DNA from: Methylobacterium sp. 77
GTDB taxonomy: Bacteria > Pseudomonadota > Alphaproteobacteria > Rhizobiales > Beijerinckiaceae
DNA: 64,000 nt
Assembly: GCF_000372825.1 (NCBI RefSeq)
Contig: NZ_KB910516.1
Coordinates: 4,084,011-4,148,010 of the forward strand
Direction of reading: 5' to 3'
In this document: positions 1-10,397 of the stretch, one piece after another
How positions within the stretch are numbered: position 1 is the stretch's first letter
Layout: every line of letters starts with the position of its first letter
Position numbers and translations under genes: made by a program
Notes under the pieces: model-generated
The model's input: only the letters and a program-made list of their open reading frames with translations
Database searches by the model: none
Told to the model about the DNA's origin: nothing

Positions 1-1
1 C

Positions 2-1237
2 GTCGGCGTCACCGCGGCCTATTATCTGGCCAAGGCCGGCCACCGCGTCACCGTGGTGGAACGGCAGGCCGGAGTCGGGCTCGAGACCAGCTTCGCCAAT
101 GCGGGTCAGGTCTCGCCGGGATATTCGGCGCCCTGGGCGGCCCCCGGCATTCCGTTGAAGGCGATGAAGTGGCTGATGATGCGCCACCGGCCTCTCGTCG
201 TCTGGCCGAGCTTCGAGCCGCGCTTCTATGGCTGGCTCGCCCGCATGCTGGCGAATTGCACGGAGGAGGCCTACCAGCGCAACAAGGGCCGGATGGTGCG
301 CCTCGCCGAATACAGCCGCGATGTGCTGCGCGACCTGCGCGCCGAGACCGGCATCGCCTACGATCACCGCGAGCAGGGCACGCTTCAGCTGTTCCGGACC
401 GCCAAGCAACTCGACCATGTCGGCGACGACACCCGCGTCCTCGATACTTACGGCGTGCCCTATGCGGTGCTCGACCCGGCCGGCTGCATCGCCGCCGAAC
501 CGGCCTTGGCGCGGGTGGCCGGAACCTTCGTCGGCGGCCTTCGGCTACCGGGAGACGAGACCGGCGACGCCCACCTCTTCACCCAGCGTCTCGCCGCACT
601 CTGCGAAGGCCTCGGCGTGGTCTTCCGCTACGGCACGGCCATCACCGGGCTGCGCGGCGAGGGCGACCGGATCGTCGGCGTGGCGACGGCCGCGGGCGAA
701 ATCCTGACCGCCGATGCCTATGTCGCCTCCATGGGCAGCTACACGCCGGCGCTGCTGCGTCCCTTCGGCATCGACCTGCCGATCTATCCGGTGAAGGGCT
801 ATTCCCTCACCCTGCCGGTCACCGATGCCGAGGCGGCTCCGGTCTCCACGGTGATGGACGAGACCTACAAGGTCGCGATCACGCGGCTCGGCGACCGCAT
901 CCGGGTCGGCGGCACCGCCGAACTCGCCGGCTTCAGCGCGATCCTGCGCGGACCGCGTCGCGAGACCCTGGTGCGCTCGGTGAGCGACCTGTTCCCGGCG
1001 GGCGGCGACGTCGCCCAGGCCAAGTTCTGGACCGGCCTGCGGCCGATGACGCCGGACGGGACGCCGATCGTCGGCGCCACGCGCCTCTCCAACCTCTACA
1101 CCAATACCGGCCACGGCACCCTGGGCTGGACCATGGCCTGCGGCTCCGGGCGGGTACTGGCCGATCTCATCTCCGACCGCACGCCCGATATCGCCACCCC
1201 GGACCTCGCGGTCAGCCGCTACGCCGGAGGCGTTTGA
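2..1237 (+). CDS. dadA: D-amino acid dehydrogenase, small subunit (5' truncated)
   Basis: FAD-dependent membrane-associated enzyme that oxidises D-amino acids (typically D-alanine) to 2-oxo acids and ammonia. The gene is cut by the window start; the open frame runs from base 2 without a start codon, and the missing part should hold the first glycines of the FAD-binding Rossmann motif. Visible are the end of the first Rossmann unit (VTVVERQ, the acidic residue that binds the adenosine ribose), the family signature [20 protein letters not shown], and the C-terminal FAD-contact region ([14 protein letters not shown], then [16 protein letters not shown]). Only about 20-30 residues are probably missing. 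It converges on thiC, with a hairpin between them. The family call is secure; the exact substrate is inferred. Confidence 0.93.
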   Translation, partial: VGVTAAYYLAKAGHRVTVVERQAGVGLETSFANAGQVSPGYSAPWAAPGIPLKAMKWLMMRHRPLVVWPSFEPRFYGWLARMLANCTEEAYQRNKGRMVRLAEYSRDVLRDLRAETGIAYDHREQGTLQLFRTAKQLDHVGDDTRVLDTYGVPYAVLDPAGCIAAEPALARVAGTFVGGLRLPGDETGDAHLFTQRLAALCEGLGVVFRYGTAITGLRGEGDRIVGVATAAGEILTADAYVASMGSYTPALLRPFGIDLPIYPVKGYSLTLPVTDAEAAPVSTVMDETYKVAITRLGDRIRVGGTAELAGFSAILRGPRRETLVRSVSDLFPAGGDVAQAKFWTGLRPMTPDGTPIVGATRLSNLYTNTGHGTLGWTMACGSGRVLADLISDRTPDIATPDLAVSRYAGGV

Positions 1238-1286
1238 GGCGGGTCCCCTTCGATCGCCGAGGAGTACAGGGCGATCGAGGCCGAAT

Positions 1287-1314
1287 GCCCTCTCGCGCCG
1301 AGACGCGAGAGGGC
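1287..1314. terminator. Hairpin between convergent dadA and thiC
   Basis: An 11-bp perfect inverted repeat (1287-1297 GCCCTCTCGCG with 1304-1314) and a 6-base loop lie in the 91-base gap between the convergent ends of dadA and thiC. There is no T-tract on either side, so it may act as a bidirectional terminator or simply as a 3'-end stabilising hairpin. Confidence 0.5.
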
Positions 1315-1328
1315 GGGGTCGAGGCGGA

Positions 1329-3284
<1,956 letters not shown>

Positions 3285-3330
3285 TCAGGACGACGGGCAC
3301 CCACTCGATCGGAGCAGAAGACCCAAGCGC

Positions 3331-3423
3331 AGTTCCCGTCCCTCCGCCGGTATGAGCCGGATCAGGTTCAAGGGTCAGGGCTCCAGCCCTCTCTCAGCCC
3401 CCTTCACGGGGCTCCCCTCGGAA
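3331..3423 (-). promoter_or_regulatory. TPP riboswitch (THI element) of thiC
   Basis: Read on the minus strand, the stretch contains the hallmark GGGGCTGAGAG-like segment (here GGGGGCTGAGAGAGGGCT) and, after a variable hairpin, ACCCTTGAACCTGATCCGG followed by ATACCGGCGGAGGGA. These are the conserved TPP-binding sequences of the THI-box aptamer. It ends about 95 bases before the thiC start codon, the usual arrangement. The remaining leader would hold the expression platform; control of translation is usual for Gram-negative thiC but is inferred here. Confidence 0.95.
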
Positions 3424-3693
3424 CCATTCGAAAGTCTGCGTTCGCGGTCGCTTTGTCAATCGGGAGGAGAAACATCCACGCCGGAGTGAAAGACGCCCGT
3501 CCTCACGGGGGAGCGCCGGGCGCCGACATGATGAGCGACCGATTGCTGTCAAAGCATTGTTTTTAATCCATGCCGGCAGCTTATTATTTGCATTAGGCCT
3601 GTGAAACACAAAACAAAGGATCCGATGGAGCTTTATCGAGGCGCTGTGCGTTGTAAATTCTGATTTCCCATTCGACAGTCAGGCTGGTTTCTC

Positions 3694-4347
3694 ATGAACA
3701 GGCTCGTTCTTGCATCCGCGGCGCTCATCGGCGCCGTCGCGTTCCTACCGGCGACGGCCGATGCGCGTCCCGGCAAGGGCGGCGGCGGCGGAGCCGGCGT
3801 CTTCCATGGCCCGACGATGGGTGGCGGCGGCGGCGGCGGACGCGGCTTCGGCGGCGGAGGGTTCAGCGGTGGCAAGATGGGCGGTGGCGGTGCCGGCGTC
3901 TTCCGCGGACCGGTCGTAGGCGGCGGCGGGTTCGCCGGTAATCGCGGCTTCGGTGGCGGTCGAGGCGGTGTCGTCACCGGCCCGACTGTGGTCGGAGGCG
4001 GCTACGGTCGCGGCGGCGGCGGCTTCAATCGGGGTTATGGCTACAATCGCGGATATGGCCGGGGCTACGGTTACGGCGGCCTCGGGCTTGGGCTGGGCCT
4101 TGGCCTCGCGGGTGCCGGTGTCGGCTACGGTTACGGCAGCGGTTATTACGGCAACGGCTATTACGGTGGCGGCGGCTACGGCGGCGGCTACGCTCCGGCC
4201 TATTACGGTGGTGCCGTGGAGGTTCAGCAGGATGTCGGCGGGTCCGATCAGGATGTCGCCTACTGCATCCAGCGCTTCCGTTCCTACGATCAGCGCTCGG
4301 GGACCTATCTCGGCAATGACGGCCTGCGTCATCGCTGCCCGCAATAG
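3694..4347 (+). CDS. Glycine-rich secreted protein with C-terminal BA14K-like domain
   Basis: A 217-residue protein with a clear Sec signal peptide (MNRLVLASAALIGAVAFLPATADA, given here only as residues 1-24). A long Gly/Tyr-rich low-complexity region follows, with GGGG runs and many GYG and YYGG units. The C-terminal 35 residues (VAYCIQRFRSYDQRSGTYLG then GLRHRCPQ) match the BA14K family, named after an immunoreactive Brucella protein and common as small envelope proteins in Hyphomicrobiales. The two C-terminal cysteines may form a disulfide. A role in the envelope or as a lectin-like protein is only family-level inference. Its own terminator follows at 4408-4436. Confidence 0.8.
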   Translation: MNRLVLASAALIGAVAFLPATADARPGKGGGGGAGVFHGPTMGGGGGGGRGFGGGGFSGGKMGGGGAGVFRGPVVGGGGFAGNRGFGGGRGGVVTGPTVVGGGYGRGGGGFNRGYGYNRGYGRGYGYGGLGLGLGLGLAGAGVGYGYGSGYYGNGYYGGGGYGGGYAPAYYGGAVEVQQDVGGSDQDVAYCIQRFRSYDQRSGTYLGNDGLRHRCPQ

Positions 4348-4355
4348 CATCCGGC

Positions 4356-4377
4356 GCTCAGGCGGAAACGCCTGAGC
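4356..4377 (+). other. Strong GAAA-loop hairpin after the BA14K gene
   Basis: Nine-base perfect stem GCTCAGGCG / CGCCTGAGC closed by a GAAA tetraloop, starting 8 bases after the stop codon. No T-tract follows; probably an mRNA 3'-end stabiliser in front of the true terminator. Confidence 0.5.
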
Positions 4378-4407
4378 CACGATCGCTTGGCAAGAGCCGC
4401 AACCGAT

Positions 4408-4436
4408 AAGCCCCGCAATCCGTCGTTGCGGGGCTT
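4408..4436 (+). terminator. Rho-independent terminator of the BA14K gene
   Basis: Eleven-base perfect stem AAGCCCCGCAA / TTGCGGGGCTT with a 7-base loop, ending in TTT at 4435-4437. The GC-rich stem with A on the 5' side and T on the 3' side is typical of an intrinsic terminator. Confidence 0.8.
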
Positions 4437-4557
4437 TGCCGTGTCGTGAGATCGATCTCAGGCCGCCGCGAAAGGTGGCACGCCCATCGGGCACGCATTC
4501 TGCAGGCAGATCTTACGGTCCGGGGCGCACCCGGAATGTTCCAGGGAGCGGCCATTC

Positions 4558-5007
4558 ATGACCTTCGACAGATCGCGGCGCACGATGTTCATGGCGGCGC
4601 TGGGCCTCGGCGCCGTACTGGTGCTTCCGGTGTCCAAGTCCGTCGCCGACGAGGGCGGGCGGCTCTCGACCCACGTCCTCGATACGCTGAGCGGCAAACC
4701 GGCCGGCGGCATGAAGATCGATTTCTACGTCTCCGAGAACGGTGCCTTCCGCCTCGTGATGCAGATGACGACGAATGCGGATGGCCGGACCGACAAGCCC
4801 GTCCTCGTCGGTGACGCCCTGAAGGCCGGAAGCTATCAGTTCGTCTTCCACGTGGGCGAGTACTTCAAGGCGAAGGGCGTGCCCCAGGCCGATCCACCCT
4901 TCCTCGACATGGTGCCGGTCCAGTTCTCCATCGCCGATGCCAAGGCCCATTACCATGTGCCGTTGCTGACGACCCCCTGGAGCTACTCGACCTATCGCGG
5001 CAGCTGA
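4558..5007 (+). CDS. uraH: 5-hydroxyisourate hydrolase (transthyretin-like), probably exported
   Basis: Hydrolyses 5-hydroxyisourate, the product of urate oxidation, to OHCU. The mature region begins with the family motif LSTHVLDTLSGKPA and ends with the signature YHVPLLTTPWSYSTYRGS, including the C-terminal Y-R-G-S that lines the active site. Unlike most homologues it has about 30 extra N-terminal residues containing SRRTMF followed by a hydrophobic stretch (AALGLGAVLVLPV), which looks like a Tat-type signal peptide. The start at 4558 is supported by GGGAG 9 bases upstream. The next gene, 3 bases away, encodes the following enzyme of the pathway, so an operon is likely. Function is secure; export is inferred. 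Confidence 0.92.
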   Translation: MTFDRSRRTMFMAALGLGAVLVLPVSKSVADEGGRLSTHVLDTLSGKPAGGMKIDFYVSENGAFRLVMQMTTNADGRTDKPVLVGDALKAGSYQFVFHVGEYFKAKGVPQADPPFLDMVPVQFSIADAKAHYHVPLLTTPWSYSTYRGS

Positions 5008-5121
5008 GGGATGCCGCCGCTTCCCGGTGCGATCCTGTTGGCCGCCCTCGCATGGACGACCCTCGATTCCTCGCCTCTCGTTCGGCCGGTGGTCGAGCGG
5101 AGCGCGGAGACGGCCCTCGAC

Positions 5122-5625
5122 ATGGCGTCCGTGAACGCCCTGTCGCGGCAGGATTTCGTGCGCACCTTCGGCGGGGTGTTTGAGAATTCACCATGGGTCG
5201 CCGAACGCGTGGTCGATGCCAGACCGTTCGCCTCTGCGGCCGCACTGCATGCCGCGATGATGGCGGCGGTACGGGCTGCCTCTCCGGCGGAGATACTCGC
5301 ATTCCTCAATGCCCATCCCGAACTCGCGGGCGCGGAGGCGCGAGCCGCCCGGATGACCGCACATTCCTCCGCCGAGCAGGGCGGCGCCGGTCTCGACCGG
5401 ATGACGGAGGCGGATTTCGACCGGTTTGACCGGCTCAACGCCGCCTACCGCGAAAAATTCGGGTTTCCCTTCATCATCGCCGTGCGTGGGCGGACCAAGG
5501 ATTCCATCCTCGCCGAGTTCGAGCGACGGCTCGGGAATCCACGCGACATCGAACGGGACGCCGCGCTGGCCGAGATCTCCCTCATCACCCGGATGCGACT
5601 GGAACGGATCCTCGGCCCCGCCTAG
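5122..5625 (+). CDS. uraD: OHCU decarboxylase (2-oxo-4-hydroxy-4-carboxy-5-ureidoimidazoline decarboxylase)
   Basis: Converts OHCU to S-allantoin, the last step of urate breakdown. Conserved features are FGGVFENSPWVAERV near the N-terminus, HPELAG and the FGFPFIIAVRG segment; the protein ends in an Arg-rich helix. With the start at 5122 it has 167 residues, the normal length. An in-frame ATG at 5011, just after uraH, would add 37 residues with a hydrophobic stretch (GAILLAALAW). That start has its GAGGG directly against the ATG, so the shorter form is chosen, but the longer one cannot be excluded and would suggest export alongside UraH. No urate oxidase or allantoinase is in the window. Confidence 0.9.
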   Translation: MASVNALSRQDFVRTFGGVFENSPWVAERVVDARPFASAAALHAAMMAAVRAASPAEILAFLNAHPELAGAEARAARMTAHSSAEQGGAGLDRMTEADFDRFDRLNAAYREKFGFPFIIAVRGRTKDSILAEFERRLGNPRDIERDAALAEISLITRMRLERILGPA

Positions 5626-5815
5626 ATCGTCGGGCGGGATACGATACCCATCCGATCCATCGCGTGGCTCGAACAAGCCGGCATGCCCGCTTCGACGGGA
5701 CGCCTCCACTTCGGAAGCCACGTCGTGGCGCGCGTCTTTCATCGCCCCAGTGCGCAGTGAGAAGAGCGGAGTTGTGTCCTTGCGGGCATCTTCCGGCATG
5801 GCGTAACGGCATGCC

Positions 5816-6343
5816 ATGGTCGCTCCCGGTTCTCTCCTCGCTCCCGACGACATCGCCCACGTCATCCAGGTCGCACTCGCGCCCGCCTTCCTGCTGACGG
5901 CGCTGGCGACGCTGCTCAACGTGTTCTCCACGCGGCTCGGGCGCGTGGCCGACAGGGTCGATGACGCCGCCGCCAGCCTGCAGAAGGCGGATGCGGACGA
6001 GGCCGCTCACCTGTCGCGTCAATTGTCCTATCTGCGCCGTCGCTCCTTCATGCTCGATGTCGCGGTCGTCCTCGCCTCGATCGGCAGCATCATGACCGGA
6101 ATCGCGGTGCTGACGCTGTTCGTGGGGGCGTTGCGCGATGCCGCCACGGCTTCCGTCCTGTTCGGCTGCTTCGGCGTGGCCTTGGTCTGTACGGTGGCCG
6201 CCATCGTCGCCTTCCTCGTCGAGATCCTGATGGCGGGCCGCCGTGTCAGGGACGAGGTCGACCGCCGCACGATCGAGGCCTCGGACAGGGAAGCGGGCGA
6301 GGCGGATGCGCCGTATCGGGAGTCCCGGTCGAGCCGGTTCTGA
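5816..6343 (+). CDS. DUF2721 family membrane protein
   Basis: A 175-residue inner-membrane protein of unknown function. It has an N-terminal hydrophobic segment (VALAPAFLLTALATLLNVF), then a charged stretch LGRVADRVDD and a second arginine-rich stretch LRRRSFM, then two transmembrane helices (about residues 78-105 and 110-140) and a charged C-tail. The order helix, cytoplasmic R/D-rich loop, two helices is typical of DUF2721. No strong ribosome site decides the start. The gene stands alone between uraD and the glucarate cluster; nothing links it to either. Confidence 0.8.
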   Translation: MVAPGSLLAPDDIAHVIQVALAPAFLLTALATLLNVFSTRLGRVADRVDDAAASLQKADADEAAHLSRQLSYLRRRSFMLDVAVVLASIGSIMTGIAVLTLFVGALRDAATASVLFGCFGVALVCTVAAIVAFLVEILMAGRRVRDEVDRRTIEASDREAGEADAPYRESRSSRF

Positions 6344-6394
6344 GCCTCCGGAGAAAGCCGGCATATCCACGTTCGGGACCGTTCCGCGCCCGTC

Positions 6395-6417
6395 ATCGAT
6401 GCCGGTTCTGCATCGAT
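6395..6417. promoter_or_regulatory. LysR-type operator upstream of gudP
   Basis: Perfect dyad ATCGATGC-N7-GCATCGAT (6395-6402 and 6410-6417), which contains the LysR-type T-N11-A box (T6400, A6412). The same dyad with the same 7-base spacer stands before gudD (8861-8889). In both places the core right arm ends 16 bases before a TTGGAC -35 element. The obvious candidate for binding is the LysR regulator encoded between the two sites. The sites are seen in the sequence; the regulator assignment is inference. Confidence 0.75.
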
Positions 6418-6433
6418 CCATCCAGTCTTTGAG

Positions 6434-6462
6434 TTGGACGCCGGGTTCGGGGCGGATTTAGG
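6434..6462 (+). promoter_or_regulatory. Predicted gudP promoter
   Basis: TTGGAC at 6434-6439, 17-base spacer, then TTTAGG at 6457-6462. The sequence from the operator through CCAG-CTTT to TTGGAC is conserved with the gudD upstream region, which supports a functional promoter about 105 bases before the gudP start. Confidence 0.55.
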
Positions 6463-6568
6463 CTTTATCTTGCAAACGGTTGCCGGGGTACTCCTTCAGG
6501 ACGTCCGCGAGAACGACCGATGTCCGCCTCGGTAACGACCGGGCGGCCCGACATCTGGGAGAGACGCC

Positions 6569-7891
6569 ATGAGCGCCGGTCTGGTCATGACCGCGGCGAA
6601 GCGGAGCCGCGTGCGGCTCCTCGTCGTCACGATGCTGTTTATCGCCACCACCATCAACTACGCCGATCGGGCGACGCTCTCAATTGCCGGCCCGTCGCTG
6701 GCCAAGGATCTCGGCCTCGACGCCGTCTCCATGGGCTACGTATTCTCGGCCTTCGCCTGGTCCTACGTCCTCGCCCAGCTTCCCGGCGGCTGGCTGCTCG
6801 ACCGCTACGGCGCCAAATGGGTCTATGCCGGGGCGATCTTCCTGTGGTCCGCCTTCACGCTGATGCAGGGCGCCGTTGGCTTCTTCACCGGCTTCACGGC
6901 GGTGGCCGTGCTGTTCGCCCTGCGTCTCTGCGTGGGCTTGGCCGAGGCGCCGGTCTTCCCGGCCAATGCCCGCATCACCGCCGCTTGGTTTCCCACCGCC
7001 GAGCGCGGCACGGCCTCGGCCTTCTTCAACTCCTCGCAATATTTTGCCACCGTCCTGTTCACCCCGCTCATGGGCTTCGTCGTCCACCATTACGGCTGGC
7101 ACCACGTCTTCACCCTGATGGGCGCGCTCGGCATCGCCTTCGCGCTGCTCTGGACGCAAGTGATGTACGGCCCGAAGGAGCATCCCTCCATCAACAAGGC
7201 CGAGCTCGATTACATCGGCGAGGGCGGCGCGCTGCTCGACATGGACGGCCGCGGCGCCGGCGCCTCGGCCGATGCGGGCAAGACCATCAAGCAACTGCTC
7301 TCAAACCGCATGCTGCTCGGCATCTATATCGGCCAGTACTGCATCACCACGCTGACCTACTTCTTCCTCACCTGGTTCCCGGTCTACCTCGTGAAGGAGC
7401 GCGGGCTCTCGATCCTGCAGGCGGGCTTCGCCGCCGTGCTTCCGGCCCTCTGCGGCTTCGTCGGCGGCATCCTGGGCGGCTGGCTCTCCGACATGCTGCT
7501 GAAGCGCGGCTGGTCTCTCACCGCGTCGCGAAAGATTCCGATCGTGGGCGGGATGCTGCTCTCCATGAGCATCATCGGCTGCAATTACGTCCAGGCGGAT
7601 GCCCTCGTGATCGGCCTGATGGCGCTGGCCTTCTTCGGCAAGGGCATCGGTGCGCTCGGCTGGGCCGTGGTCTCCGACACCTCGCCGCGCTCCACCGGCG
7701 GGCTCAACGGCGGCCTGTTCAACACCTTCGGCAACACGGCCGGCATCACCACGCCCATCGCCATCGGCTACATCGTCCAGCAGACGGGATCGTTCAACGG
7801 CGCCCTCGTCTTCGTCGGGCTGAACGCGCTGGTGGCGGTGTTCTGCTATCTCGTCATCGTCGGCGAGATCAAACGGGTGGAGCTGCGCTGA
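6569..7891 (+). CDS. gudP: MFS transporter, glucarate/galactarate type
   Basis: Twelve-helix major facilitator permease of 440 residues that likely imports D-glucarate by proton symport. Family features of the anion:cation symporter group are visible: N-terminal NYADRATLSIAG, the loop 2-3 motif GGWLLDRYGAKW, AEAPVFPANARITAAWFP in helix 4, and an extended YGPKEHPSINKAELDYI central loop. It is followed by a LysR regulator, glucarate dehydratase, a keto-deoxyglucarate aldolase and tartronate semialdehyde reductase, which identifies the substrate as glucarate or galactarate. A LysR-type operator and a promoter lie upstream. The exact sugar diacid preference is inferred from context. Confidence 0.9.
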   Translation: MSAGLVMTAAKRSRVRLLVVTMLFIATTINYADRATLSIAGPSLAKDLGLDAVSMGYVFSAFAWSYVLAQLPGGWLLDRYGAKWVYAGAIFLWSAFTLMQGAVGFFTGFTAVAVLFALRLCVGLAEAPVFPANARITAAWFPTAERGTASAFFNSSQYFATVLFTPLMGFVVHHYGWHHVFTLMGALGIAFALLWTQVMYGPKEHPSINKAELDYIGEGGALLDMDGRGAGASADAGKTIKQLLSNRMLLGIYIGQYCITTLTYFFLTWFPVYLVKERGLSILQAGFAAVLPALCGFVGGILGGWLSDMLLKRGWSLTASRKIPIVGGMLLSMSIIGCNYVQADALVIGLMALAFFGKGIGALGWAVVSDTSPRSTGGLNGGLFNTFGNTAGITTPIAIGYIVQQTGSFNGALVFVGLNALVAVFCYLVIVGEIKRVELR

Positions 7892-7967
7892 TCACGTCAC
7901 CCGATCGGATGGGGACAGAGGCGCGGCCGTGGGGAGACCCGCGGCCGCATCGTCGTTGCGAGGCGCC

Positions 7968-8855
7968 ATGCTGGATTTCGGCCAACTCCGTTGCTTTGCC
8001 GCCGTGGCGGAAGAGCTGCATTTCGGCCGCGCCGCCGCCCGGCTGAACATGACGCAGCCGCCCCTGTCGCGGCAGATCCAAGTGCTGGAGCGCGTCCTCG
8101 ACGTGCAGCTCCTCGACCGGACCAGCCGCTCGGTACGCCTCACCGCCGCCGGGCGCAGCTTCCTGCCCGAAGCCCTGCGCATCCTGCGGCTGGCCGAAAC
8201 CGCCACCTACGTCACGCGGCAGGTGGCGGCCGGCAGGGCCGGCGTGCTCAAACTCGGATTCACGGCGGCCTCGGCCTACGATTTCCTGCCCCGCCTCGTC
8301 ATCGCCTGCCGCAACGCGATGCCCGACGTCACCCTGTCCCTGCGCGAGTTGGTGACGAAGGATCAGGTCGAGGCGATCCTGTCGGGCCAGATCGATGCCG
8401 GGTTGATCCGCCCGCCGGTGAGCCATGCCGAACTCGACTCCGAGCGCGCCCTGGCCGAGCCGCTGGTGGCGGCGCTTCCCGCCGATCATCCGCTGGTTGG
8501 ACGAGAGGCGATCACGCTGCGCGACCTCCACGGCGAACCCTTCATCGCCTATGCCTCGCACGAGGCGAGCTACTTCCACCATCTTCTCGACAGCCTGTTC
8601 GTGGGCGCCGGCGTCCAGCCGCGCATCCTCCAGCAATTGACGCAGATCCACTCGATCCTGGCCCTCGTCCGCGCCGGGATCGGCCTCGCCTTGGTGCCGG
8701 CGGCGGCCGAGCGCCTGCGCTTCGAGGGCATCGTGTTTCGCCCGCTCGCTCTGGCGCAGCCGCAGCCGGCCGAGCTTCACCTCGCATGGCGGCGCGGAAG
8801 CGACGTGCCGCTCCTCACCCCGTTGCGGGCGATCCTGAGAGAAATGCCGGCCTGA
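7968..8855 (+). CDS. LysR-family regulator of the glucarate cluster
   Basis: A 295-residue LysR-type transcription factor: N-terminal winged HTH (residues 1-60; FGRAAARLNMTQPPLSRQIQ is the recognition region), linker helix, and a periplasmic-binding-like effector domain (about 90-295, TAASAYDFLPRLV and GIGLALVPAAAERL). The start at 7968 gives the canonical MLDFGQLRCF N-terminus. It sits between gudP and gudD on the same strand, and T-N11-A dyads before both flanking genes are its likely targets. The probable inducer is glucarate or a downstream keto-acid (inference). Confidence 0.92.
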   Translation: MLDFGQLRCFAAVAEELHFGRAAARLNMTQPPLSRQIQVLERVLDVQLLDRTSRSVRLTAAGRSFLPEALRILRLAETATYVTRQVAAGRAGVLKLGFTAASAYDFLPRLVIACRNAMPDVTLSLRELVTKDQVEAILSGQIDAGLIRPPVSHAELDSERALAEPLVAALPADHPLVGREAITLRDLHGEPFIAYASHEASYFHHLLDSLFVGAGVQPRILQQLTQIHSILALVRAGIGLALVPAAAERLRFEGIVFRPLALAQPQPAELHLAWRRGSDVPLLTPLRAILREMPA

Positions 8856-8860
8856 ACTCG

Positions 8861-8889
8861 TCGATCGATGCTTCTCGTGCATCGATCGA
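8861..8889. promoter_or_regulatory. LysR-type operator upstream of gudD
   Basis: Perfect 11-base dyad TCGATCGATGC-N7-GCATCGATCGA (8861-8871 and 8879-8889), a longer version of the gudP operator with the same 7-base spacer and T-N11-A core. It begins 6 bases after the stop of the LysR gene. The longer perfect arms suggest this may be the stronger site. Confidence 0.78.
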
Positions 8890-8902
8890 TCCAGCCTTTA
8901 GC

Positions 8903-8931
8903 TTGGACCGGCATCGCCGGACTTTCTAGAA
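8903..8931 (+). promoter_or_regulatory. Predicted gudD-garL-garR promoter
   Basis: TTGGAC at 8903-8908, a 17-base spacer and CTAGAA at 8926-8931, in the same phase to the LysR dyad as the gudP promoter. It would drive gudD, garL and garR independently of gudP. Confidence 0.55.
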
Positions 8932-8986
8932 CAGGACCGGCAAGACGGTGCGCAGACGCCGCTGCATCCAGTTCGGGAGAACGCTC

Positions 8987-10348
8987 ATGCAGGTCGAATC
9001 CACGCCAAATGCCTCGCGCGGCCTCTCGCGCACGCCGACCGTCACCGCCATCAAGGTCGTGCCCGTCGCCGGTCGCGACAGCATGTTGCTCAACCTCAGC
9101 GGCGCGCACGGCCCCTTCTTCACCCGCAACCTCGTCATTCTCACCGACTCGACCGGCGCCACCGGCCTCGGCGAGGTGCCCGGCGGCGAGCGCATCCGCC
9201 AGACCCTGGAGGATGCGGGCGACCTCGTGATCGGCCGCCCCATCGGCGATTGGCAGGCCGTGCTCAACGCCATGCGCAGCCGGTTCGCCGACCGCGATGC
9301 GGGCGGGCGCGGGCTTCAGACCTTCGATCTGCGCGTCACCATCCATGCGGTGACGGCGATCGAATCCGCCTTCCTCGATCTTCTCGGCCAGTTCCTCGAC
9401 GTGCCGGTGGCCGCCCTCCTCGGCGAGGGCCAGCAGCGCGACGCCGTCGAGATGCTCGGCTACCTGTTCTATGTCGGCGATCGCCGCCGCACCGACCTGA
9501 ACTACCGCGAGCCGGAAGCCCGCGACGGCTGGTTTCGCCTACGCGACGAGGAGGCCCTCACGCCCGACGCCGTCGCCCGGCTGGCGGAGGCCGCCTACGA
9601 GGCCTATGGCTTCAACGACTTCAAGCTGAAGGGCGGCGTGCTCTCCGGTGAGGAGGAGATCGCGGCGGTGACCGCGATCCACCAGCGCTTCCCCAAGGCC
9701 CGCGTCACCCTCGACCCCAACGGCGCATGGTCGCTGCGGGAGGCCATCGACCTCTGCAAGGGGCGCGGCGACGTCCTCGCCTATGCCGAGGATCCGTGCG
9801 GAGCCGAGGACGGCTTCTCCGGCCGCGAGATCATGGCCGAGTTTCGCCGCGCCACCGGGCTTCCGACCGCCACCAACATGATCGCCACCGATTGGCGCCA
9901 GATGAATCACGCGATCCAGCTCGGCTCCGTCGATATCCCCCTGGCCGACCCGCATTTCTGGACCATGGCCGGCTCGGTCCGTGTGGCGCAGCTCTGCCGC
10001 GACCACGGCCTGACCTGGGGCTCGCATTCGAACAACCATTTCGACGTGTCGCTCGCCATGTTCACCCATGTCGCCGCCGCCGCACCGGGCCGCGTCACCG
10101 CCATCGACACCCACTGGATCTGGCAGGACGGCCAGCGTCTGACCAAGGAGCCGCTGCAGATCCGCGGCGGCCTCGTGCGGGTGCCGGAGCGGCCCGGCCT
10201 CGGCATCGAACTCGACTGGGCCGAAGTCGAGGCGGCTCATGCCCTCTACCGGCGCCATGGCCTCGGGGCGCGGGACGACGCCTCGGCCATGCAGTTCCTG
10301 GTGCCGGACTGGACCTTCGACAACAAGCGTCCGTGCCTGGTGCGCTGA
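8987..10348 (+). CDS. gudD: Glucarate dehydratase
   Basis: Enolase-superfamily enzyme that dehydrates D-glucarate to 5-dehydro-4-deoxy-D-glucarate. Its 453 residues match the family. Motifs: [16 protein letters not shown] with the KxK base region, LDPNGAWS and AEDPCG supplying Mg ligands, TNMIATDW, and [19 protein letters not shown] with the catalytic His opposite. The start at 8987 is preceded by GGGAGA 6 bases upstream; an upstream in-frame ATG at 8948 lacks a good site and adds an Arg-rich stretch. First enzyme of the cluster, followed at short distance by the aldolase and reductase. Confidence 0.96.
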   Translation: MQVESTPNASRGLSRTPTVTAIKVVPVAGRDSMLLNLSGAHGPFFTRNLVILTDSTGATGLGEVPGGERIRQTLEDAGDLVIGRPIGDWQAVLNAMRSRFADRDAGGRGLQTFDLRVTIHAVTAIESAFLDLLGQFLDVPVAALLGEGQQRDAVEMLGYLFYVGDRRRTDLNYREPEARDGWFRLRDEEALTPDAVARLAEAAYEAYGFNDFKLKGGVLSGEEEIAAVTAIHQRFPKARVTLDPNGAWSLREAIDLCKGRGDVLAYAEDPCGAEDGFSGREIMAEFRRATGLPTATNMIATDWRQMNHAIQLGSVDIPLADPHFWTMAGSVRVAQLCRDHGLTWGSHSNNHFDVSLAMFTHVAAAAPGRVTAIDTHWIWQDGQRLTKEPLQIRGGLVRVPERPGLGIELDWAEVEAAHALYRRHGLGARDDASAMQFLVPDWTFDNKRPCLVR

Positions 10349-10397
10349 ACCGACCTCGTCCGCTGAATTTGCCTCGTGCGCTGAAGGAAACGCGACG

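Noticed and set aside
3424..3448. EcfG-like promoter GGAAC...CGTT near the thiC riboswitch
   Set aside because: Spacer is 14 bases rather than 16-17, and no plus-strand gene starts at a suitable distance.
6520..8046. 508-codon frame overlapping gudP and the LysR gene
   Set aside because: Out-of-frame shadow; gudP and LysR are unambiguous in their own frames.
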